NCBI RefSeq assembly: GCF_000005505.3
Contig: NC_016131.3
Coordinates: forward strand, 49,027,355-49,091,354
DNA length: 64,000 nt
Reading direction: 5' to 3'
DNA from: Brachypodium distachyon
Taxonomy: Eukaryota; Streptophyta; Magnoliopsida; Poales; Poaceae
Below are positions 56,317 through 64,000 of the stretch, piece after piece (position 1 is the first letter of the stretch; each line of letters starts with the position of its first letter). The position numbers and the translations under genes are program-made. Under the pieces are notes generated by a model. The model made no database searches. It saw only the letters and a list, made by a program, of their open reading frames with translations, and was not told where the DNA came from.

Positions 56317-59300
56317 ATGGCTTCAACATTGAGTGCCACTTCTACTGTTGGCCTCATGGCAACTGGTATTGCATCAGATAAGAAGTCATCTTCACTATCT
56401 TCAGTATCATCTATCTCCCTTGCCAGCCGGCCACGAAATGTGCGCCTTCAGAGGAAATGCAACTTCAGAGTAAAAGCAGCTAAGGAGCTGTACTTCAACA
56501 AGGATGGCTCAGCTACCAAGAAGCTCCAGGTGAGATTCACATTCTCGGACATTCAATTTTGAGTTCTGACCATTTGCTGGGGCCTGGTGAGCCTTGGCTA
56601 ACGACCAGATGCTAATGAGTTGTTCCTATATGTTAGGCTGGAGTCAATAAGCTCGCAGACCTTGTTGGAGTTACCTTGGGACCAAAGGGAAGGAATGTTG
56701 TTTTGGAGAGCAAGTATGGGTCCCCTAAGATTGTCAATGATGGTGTTACAGTTGCAAGAGAGGTACATTGCAATGCCATTTCTTTCACTTATCAGCTTTG
56801 CACTTACAATTTCCTTGTTCCTTTCTTCTTGCTGCACATGATTTTGCATGCCATATTCAATTTGCTGTATCTCTTTCTGAGAAGATGAGCACATAAGCCT
56901 AACTAGTTAGCTGTTGCCTTTGCTATGCTGATGGTGCACCTTTTGTTTTTCTCATAAGAAGAACTGCCGAGTGTTGGATTTTGTTACTAGAACTAGAATA
57001 GTCGGAACTAGAAGCTTGTGACTGTCGTGCAACTCATGATTAGTTTAAAATCCCAACAAGGTTTTCAAGTAACAAGTGTTGTGCTGCAGGTCGAGCTGGA
57101 GGATCCTGTTGAAAATATTGGAGCGAAGCTGGTTAGGCAAGCTGCAGCAAAGACCAATGACTTGGCTGGAGATGGGACAACTACTTCTGTGGTCCTTGCT
57201 CAGGGTCTCATTGCTGAGGGTGTGAAGGTACGCCTCTAACAGAGACTTGTTGTTACCTGTATGATTTGAGTGTGGTATCACTGTTCTGTTCTGTAAACCT
57301 GACAATCGTTTGGTCTTATCCAGGTTATTGCAGCCGGTGCTAATCCTGTGCAAATTACCCGTGGTATCGAGAAAACAGCGAAAGCACTAGTTGAGGAATT
57401 AAAGAAGATGTCAAAGGAGGTAAAGTTAACTGTTAGGCTACAATGCTGTCAAATGTGCATAGTTCTTGCAATATGTTCCTTAGAAGTATTTTAACTAATG
57501 CATGGCATACATAATATTTTACTACTTGTATTTATGTGAGCGTTTCCTTTCGGCAGGTTGAAGATAGTGAGCTTGCAGATGTTGCTGCGGTCAGTGCTGG
57601 CAACAACTATGAAATCGGTAACATGATAGCAGAGGCTATGAGCAAGGTTGGACGGAAGGGAGTGGTTACCCTTGAAGAAGGGAGAAGTTCTGAAAATAAT
57701 CTCTACGTTGTGGAGGGAATGCAGTTTGACCGTGGTTATATCTCTCCTTATTTCGTAACTGACAGTGAGAAAATGACCACAGAGTATGAGAACTGCAAGG
57801 TAACTTGGAACATGAGCTATCGGTTTTTTTTTTTCTGCTGCTCACTGACTTTATGTTTCGGATAATTGACATGTTATGATCTTCGCTCTTCAGCTGCTTT
57901 TGGTGGACAAAAAGATTACCAACGCAAGGGATCTTATAAATGTTCTGGAGGAAGCCATCAGGGGTCAATACCCAATTCTGATAATTGCTGAGGATATTGA
58001 GCAGGAGGCTCTCGCTACCCTTGTTGTCAACAAGCTTAGAGGATCTCTGAAGATCTGTGCTATCAAAGCCCCTGGTTTTGGAGAGCGCAAGACCCAGTAC
58101 CTGGATGATATTGCCATACTGACTGGAGGTGGGTCAAATGTATAATCTGGAGTATTTTCAAGGTCACCGGTGCTTCTTTTTTGTGACACTCTGTTTCTAC
58201 AGGAACTGTCATCAGAGATGAGGTGGGCCTGTCACTTGACAAGGCAGACAAATCAGTTCTAGGAACGGCTGCAAAGGTTGTCCTTAACAAAGAGTCAACG
58301 ACAATTGTTGGTGACGGCAGCACCCAGGAAGAAGTGTCTAAGAGGGTTGCACAGATCAAAAATCTCATCGAGGTATGACATTTTCTTCCTCTCTATATGT
58401 CACTTGACTCAGTATGGAGGCTGCATTTCATCGCGCTTTGTCCTGGGCATAGATTGGAATTTCTTTCCCGTGTGAGAATGTAGTTTGGTTGGTTTACATG
58501 CTTCATTCATATGAACAATGAGCATTGTTGCTTTATTTGTTGTAGACTTAGGAAACGTTGCATTGCTGGATTCTCTTTTTTGTTGTCAAACACATCTGAA
58601 GTCTGATTCTAAGCTGTTATGGCTGTTTTTCAGGTAGCAGAACAGGATTATGAAAAGGAAAAACTCAATGAGAGGATTGCAAAGCTTGCTGGTGGTGTTG
58701 CTGTCATTCAGGTATAGCAAAGAACATACTTTTTCTTTACCATGTTGCTCTTCTCCTTGATTCCCTATTTGAAGGAAAAATGACGTTGTAACTTGTAACT
58801 GTAACCCATGGCTTTTTACTTGATAGGTGGGAGCACAAACAGAAACCGAACTTAAAGAGAAAAAGTTGAGAGTTGAGGATGCTCTAAATGCAACTAAGGT
58901 AAATCAGTACGAAATGTAATTAAACGCTTTGAGCTGTCAGATTTGTTCTGCTTCTCAAAGAAGCAGAACTAAGTTCAAAAACTTGGTTGCTTCTTGAAAC
59001 AATCTCATGTGCTCCTTTCTCTTTGCAGGCGGCCGTGGAGGAAGGTATTGTTGTTGGTGGAGGGTGCACTCTTTTGAGACTGGCGGCTAAAGTTGATGCC
59101 ATCAAGGACACTCTGGAGAACGAGGAGCAGAAGGTGAAAACCAAATGAATCTACTTTGACTGCATTGAAGTCTTCTACAATAATATTCCATTACAGAAAA
59201 GAAACTATGCAAGACTTCTAACCCGTGCAACCGATGTGATCCGTTGTTCGTTGGTCAGAAACAATCATGTTGAATTATTGTGCATCTGAAGTTGACATGC

Positions 59301-60262
59301 TTTACTGCCAACTTTTGTAGGTTGGAGCTGAAATAGTGAGAAGGGCCCTGTGCTACCCACTTAAATTGATCGCTAAGAATGCTGGTGTCAATGGCAGTGT
59401 TGTCACTGAGAAGGTTAGAGCTCTTCTACTCGAAAGTACATGTTTTGATGCATGGATCTGAATAACATGGAAAATTCTGCTGTACCAGGTTCTCAGTAAC
59501 GATAACGTCAAGTTTGGCTACAATGCTGCTACTGGGCAGTACGAGGACTTGATGGCTGCTGGTATCATTGACCCCACTAAGGTCTGTGTCCTTGTAGCCT
59601 CTCCACACTTTTGCTTACACTGTTATGAAATGAAATGGATTCCAGTCATGTTACCCCATCGTGCAACTTTGGGCATCATTTTGTTTTCTCCCAGGCAGTT
59701 ACCCTTTTTGTCTATGTTTAATATTCTTGTTACTTTAGAATAGTGTCCAGATCTAATCTTAGAGTCTAGTCCTAGAAAGACAAAGGGAAACAAATGGATA
59801 AGGGAACCTAATATATTAGCTTTAAATCCTTTAATTCAGTATAACTGCAAAAATGAAGTGAAAAGAAAAGAACTTGGGGAACTGCAAAAGGAATAAAGGA
59901 AAAGCAAGCAACAATGTGGTTGACATTATGGTTTAGTTTCTCTCTTCTCCCGCACCTTGTCTGCTGAACTAAATGATCGTCATCTGTTTTCCTCAATACA
60001 CAGGTGGTGAGATGTTGCCTGGAGCACGCCGCGTCTGTGGCCAAGACGTTCCTCACATCGGACGTGGTGGTCGTGGAGATCAAGGAGCCTGAGCCTGCGC
60101 CGCTTGCCAACCCCATGGACAACTCTGGTAAGTGGCAAACGCCAGCACCAATGCTTCTTCCACGCTCTATGTTCTCGCGAATTTTTGAGGTTAGCACTTG
60201 CATGAAACATGTTGCTGATGTCTGCTGCTTTTCTGCCTTGATTACCAGGCTTCGGATACTGA
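56317..60262 (+). CDS. CPN60B: Chloroplast chaperonin 60 subunit beta, 599 aa
   Basis: Fourteen exons: 56317-56529, 56637-56762, 57090-57227, 57324-57419, 57557-57799, 57894-58128, 58203-58372, 58634-58711, 58827-58898, 59029-59133, 59321-59413, 59489-59581, 60004-60127, 60249-60262; phases agree. It is the GroEL-type group I chaperonin subunit that, with the alpha subunit, folds Rubisco large subunit and other plastid proteins with ATP. A Ser-rich transit peptide ends near [11 protein letters not shown]. Signatures include [23 protein letters not shown], the ATPase motif [12 protein letters not shown] and [11 protein letters not shown] near the C-terminus. The C-terminus ends in a short Gly/Tyr tail, GFGY, not the GGM repeats of bacterial GroEL. 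Decayed copies of some 3' exons follow at 60.9-61.6 kb. Confidence 0.97.
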
Positions 60263-60940
60263 TGAACTACTGCCGAGTTTCCTGCGGAGGGGGAAGGCTG
60301 GCGGGTGGTCATGAGTCTTATTTTTTGGTAGCACGAGCCGAGTTTTTGGCCAGAGAGATGGAGGATTTGGTAGTTTGGAGATATAAATGTAATGTGATGT
60401 GCCGCCGGAAAAGGCGAAATAAGCAGAGAACCATTTTAGCCAAGTTTGTGATGTAATTGGAACTGTTGTCATTTTACGTGGAAAATATCGTCAATTTTGG
60501 GACAGTGGCTGGGTGTTTCTCTAGCGTGCTTCATGGAATCTTTCTTTCATTTCACAGCAGTAGGAGAAGAGATGCGCATCCGTTATGCAAGTGTTGAACT
60601 TAATGGCGGTGATATGAAAGCCTTGACATTTCCACAAGACCTTTGTTAATTCTTTCCTGGATGCTACATTTCGAGTTAAATTTATTACTGAATCTTAGTA
60701 GCAATGCAAGTGTCACCATGTGCACCTAGATGAACCCAGTATCTATATGAGCTTGTCGATATAGGTACAATCTCCGTAGCTGCTTAAAACCAAATATTCC
60801 TTGCCATCATGCTAGATTGCTAGTACATACTGTACAGAATAATGTCAAATCGACAGCTATTTATCAAGATTAGCATTTTTCGTGATAGATTAAAGCCTGA
60901 GGTCTGTTCAATCTATTTTTCTTGTGTTTTATCTGCCTGT
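60263..60940. other. 3' UTR and flank of Cpn60-beta
   Basis: The 3' UTR starts at 60263; a candidate poly-A region lies past 60450. No other gene seen. Confidence 0.5.
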
Positions 60941-61620
60941 ATTTCAGTCTATGGTGGTGGTACTGCTGTTACCCAGGTATGACGGCTTTAGCCATCCGTT
61001 ATTTTTTCTGACCCACTGATGAAAAAAAAAGGGGAAGTTTTTTTAGAAAATGTAAAAAAAGAGAAAAGAAGGGGGAGTTAATTACAACTTCTTGTTGTAT
61101 ATGTTTTGTGCGCAGGCAGAAACTGAGATCAATCAAGGAGAAGAAACTGCTGAGGGAGGAAGATGCTTAGAAAGCAGGGAAGGTGATTGTGTCCCTTTCA
61201 CATTTTCATTCTTCAGTCATCACCACACTCGCTTCCTGCGTGTTCGATAGACTTCTTCTGTAGATTGCCACACTTTACTAGTGTGTTAATTCGCATGCCT
61301 TTTGTTTTTGCAGTCCTGTGCTAACTTTAACTGGCTAATGGCTTTCTGATTAGAATGCTGTTGAGTGAGAAAGGTGCTCTCTTTTGTTTTGGCTGGCATT
61401 GGCATATGAAGCGGATTCATCCTAGAATCTCTAACAATGATGAGCAGAATGCAGGAGAACGGAGTCCATCATTAATTCATTCTGCTAATCAAACTTTTAT
61501 GATCTGCCAGTGTTTGTCTTCGTCTCTTCAGGTGGAACTTATGTTTGTATTTACCCGCTTAAACTGTCTGCAAACAAGACTGTCGTTAATTAACACCAGT
61601 GTCGTCACTGAGGAGGTTTG
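60941..61620 (+). pseudogene. Decayed partial duplicate of Cpn60-beta 3' exons
   Basis: Three segments echo, in order, exons 8, 9 and 11 of the upstream gene. GGTGGTACTGCTGTTACCCA followed by GGTATGA resembles the end of exon 8 (GGTGGTGTTGCTGTCATTCAG). Sequence at 61116-61170 (CAGAAACTGAGATC...GAGGAAGATGCT) resembles exon 9, with shifts and a stop. AGTGTCGTCACTGAGGAGGT at 61599-61618 resembles the end of exon 11. The other exons are not recognisable. Confidence 0.6.
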
Positions 61621-64000
61621 AAACACCAATTCTTTTTCCCAGCTATATCAATTAAGCATGACTCAATACAATGGCTTTGTGCATAAGAAAAAACTGGAAA
61701 GGAGTAATCTCGATCCCCCAATCAGGCTGCTCCGCTGCTGTCAATCAGTCAATGGCAACTCGAAGCATGGGCATAATGCTGCTGCTGCTGTTGTTGGTGC
61801 TGCTGCAAAGTTTTGGGCGCTTGATGGCTGCTGCCGCTGGGATCACTGGCCATTTGGCCCCCCATCAAAGAGCTTGGGGAGCATCATCTCAGGAGGGGCC
61901 ATTCCTGGTTCCTTTCCTCCTCTGACGCCTGGGCGTAGTAGAGGGTGGCGTGCACCTGACGGAGGAATGGGCAAAGAGAGAAAGAAACGGCAGCTCAAAA
62001 CTCTGAAGATATGCTATTGCCTGCTATGCAAGGCTCAGCAGGAGCTAGCTTAGCTTAGCTTAGCTTAGGTAGGTACATACAGTACGTGGTAGCCGATCAA
62101 GACTGCCTGCTGTGCATTGCAATGCAGAGGCCTTTGTTGACTCTCCTGGTATGGCCTTCTTCTCGAATCCCACAGCATTCTCAAGGTCATGGATCGTATG
62201 GGCTCTGGCTCTCTGTCAATGGGGATCTGATTGAACAAACAAAAGCGGTTCGGTGCAGTCCATTTTCCTCCTTTTCTTTGACCGTAGTACGTGCAAACGA
62301 AACCAACGGGACGAAGCCTCAACAACAACCCACCGTACAAGCATCAACAGTACAGCCATATACAGATGTAGCGTTCAGATACAGGTATTTCTGCTTGCAT
62401 TCTACACTTCGCGGTTTCTTTCTTTCTGCAATAATAACCCCTGCAGAAGTTATAAATGTCGTTCACTTAATACAGAATTTATACTACACCCAGTACAAAT
62501 GTGCGACATTTTTTATGAATCGAAGGGAGCAGTAGAAGAAGAACCATTGATGTTTCTTCTTCTCCCTGACTGAAAACCAAAAGGAACAACGGAAAGAAAA
62601 TGAGGCGTCTACGAATGAATACCGCTAATAATTGATGGTAACCAGTGGTATTTTCATCGGATACTCAGGTAGTCAGGCGAGGTGAAAGAGAGTAAACAAA
62701 GATACAGCAGTAAATAAATAAATATACTGGGAAGTGAAGCGTGCGTCAGTCGCATAGGATGCCCGCCGCATGCAGCAGAATCCTTGGCAGCTTTTTTTTT
62801 TTGGCAGCAGTAGTTTTTTGGCAGCCAGCACTGGCAGCATAGGAGCGGAGGAGTTGTTGCTGAGCTTATTAACCAAAGCAAAGTAAAGCAAATCCAGGCC
62901 AGTGGGGGCCTTGCATTTGGCTCTCGCCTCCGTAGAATACGCTGGAGCACGGGAGAAGAAAATTCTTCAGTTTTGGAGCTTCTCAATTGCTTGGACCAAA
63001 TACACCGTATATTAGTGTTTATGTATGCTCCCAACGCCTGTGCAAAGTACAATGCAAGATTTTACATATACCGACGGGACGAAACAATGCTGCCAAACTA
63101 AATAACATGGGATCGGTCGAACTTGTCCTCGTGTGTTATCATGTGACAAATACTACTACCCGTGTATTTATACTAGCAAGGTGACAGTGAGGAACGGGGG
63201 CCACATGTCATGGCATATGACCGTTTATTTTAGAATGTACTGCGCGTGCTCGTTGTAGGAGTACTTGACGCTTGGACTAAATACCTGCAGCAGTATTTGT
63301 ACTACTAACTAACTAACCCACAGATATGTAATGCTTGCTATTGTCATCTGAAAAATGCTTAATGAGATCAAGATGCTCTTATTACTACTGCAAGACTGTA
63401 GATTGGAGAAACCTTTGAATCTGTATACTGATTCCAATTACTGGGTTTAGGATACTACAACTGCTCTGAAAGGCAAATGTTTATTTTCTTTTTGTGCATG
63501 TTAAATATCAGGATGAAGGGAATTGGGTACTAATTGCTATACTATACTACCACTACTATCAGTACTAGGAGTTAAAATTCTGATACACGCGATAGGCTTG
63601 TCTGCAGCAGCGGCCAGCTGGTGTAATATTGTAGTGTAGTGTAGTGTAGACAAGTCATATCACAGCACCGCATCCCAATCATCTCCCATCAGGTTCTTCA
63701 TCCCTTCCAATCCTTCCTTTCAGTTAATTAAAGAGGGGTACTTCTAGCATATACTGTATATATCAGTAATGATTGTGACATTACCGTCCTTTATCACGAA
63801 AAGAACAATGCACAACTCAGCATCCCTCTTTTCTCCCAAAATTTTGACACTTGGGGGAAAACGGTAAGTACAGAGTACTCCACCTTAGGTTAACAAGAAC
63901 TAAAGCAGCCTTACTTACCTTCCAAAGGACGAGCACTTGTAATTAATGTGCCTAACACAATCTTCTGTTTTTAACACCTGGCACATCAGTGATAATGCAC
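61621..64000. other. Intergenic tail of the window
   Basis: No gene recognised. It contains a short AGCTT-type tandem repeat at 62043-62067. At about 62441-62532 is a degraded MITE end (GTGCGACATTTTTTATGAAT...AAGGGAGCAGTA). GTAGT repeats lie near 63634-63650. Confidence 0.5.

Noticed and set aside
61658..62053. A 131-codon frame after the Cpn60 relic
   Set aside because: No domain, no promoter or splice context, and biased composition from GCT/CTG repeats.

Overview
The window is nuclear DNA from a grass, most likely a pooid cereal relative (Triticeae or Brachypodium type). The evidence is GC-rich first exons with AT-rich GT-AG introns, many short Stowaway-type inverted-repeat elements with CTCCCTCCG ends, a GC-rich Gypsy-related retroelement, and plant-only gene families. 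From memory, a 6-phosphogluconate dehydrogenase, an extra-large G protein and the plastid Cpn60-beta gene lie close together at the start of rice chromosome 6. If so, this would be the syntenic block (group 7 in Triticeae). That placement is inference and needs a synteny search.

Layout. 0.2-6.5 kb (-): an acyl-activating enzyme 19 (AASDH-like) gene whose 3' end lies outside the window. 7.6-10.4 kb (-): 6-phosphogluconate dehydrogenase with a long leader intron and a C-terminal SKI. 12.0-16.9 kb (+): an extra-large G-alpha protein (XLG) in nine coding exons. 17.7-23.3 kb (-): a two-B3-domain (REM-like) gene with a tandem-repeat, very acidic middle. 23.45-26.26 kb: a 2.8-kb element with Stowaway-like ends carrying a fragment of an S1/P1-type nuclease gene. 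27.3-31.3 kb (+): a PPR protein like EMB976/At5g27270. 31.7-34.8 kb (-): a truncated, decaying second copy of the B3 gene. 35.2-35.7 kb: a relic of the PPR gene's 3' end. 36.1-37.3 kb (-): an F-box/DUF295-type gene. 38.2-45.9 kb: retroelement remains. 46.9-47.6 kb (-): a free-standing protein built from heptads like the RNA polymerase II C-terminal domain. 49.0 kb (-): a possible 30-residue hydrophobic peptide with its own TATA box. 49.6-50.7 kb (-): an F-box paralogue with an in-frame stop. 51.5-53.8 kb: a 1.14-kb tandem duplication with poly-G tracts. 54.1 kb (+): tRNA-Asp(GTC). 55.1-60.3 kb (+): plastid chaperonin 60 beta. 60.9-61.6 kb: decayed exon copies of the same chaperonin gene.

The genes do not form an operon or one pathway; this is an ordinary gene-rich plant region. 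Local history is its strongest theme. The order B3 - PPR - truncated B3 - PPR 3' relic is what one tandem duplication of a [B3 + PPR] segment would leave after most of the second PPR copy was lost. The most unusual single object is the CTD-heptad protein at 46882-47643. Exon boundaries were placed by hand from GT/AG sites, reading-frame phase and family similarity; phases agree across all visible exons of the five large intact genes.
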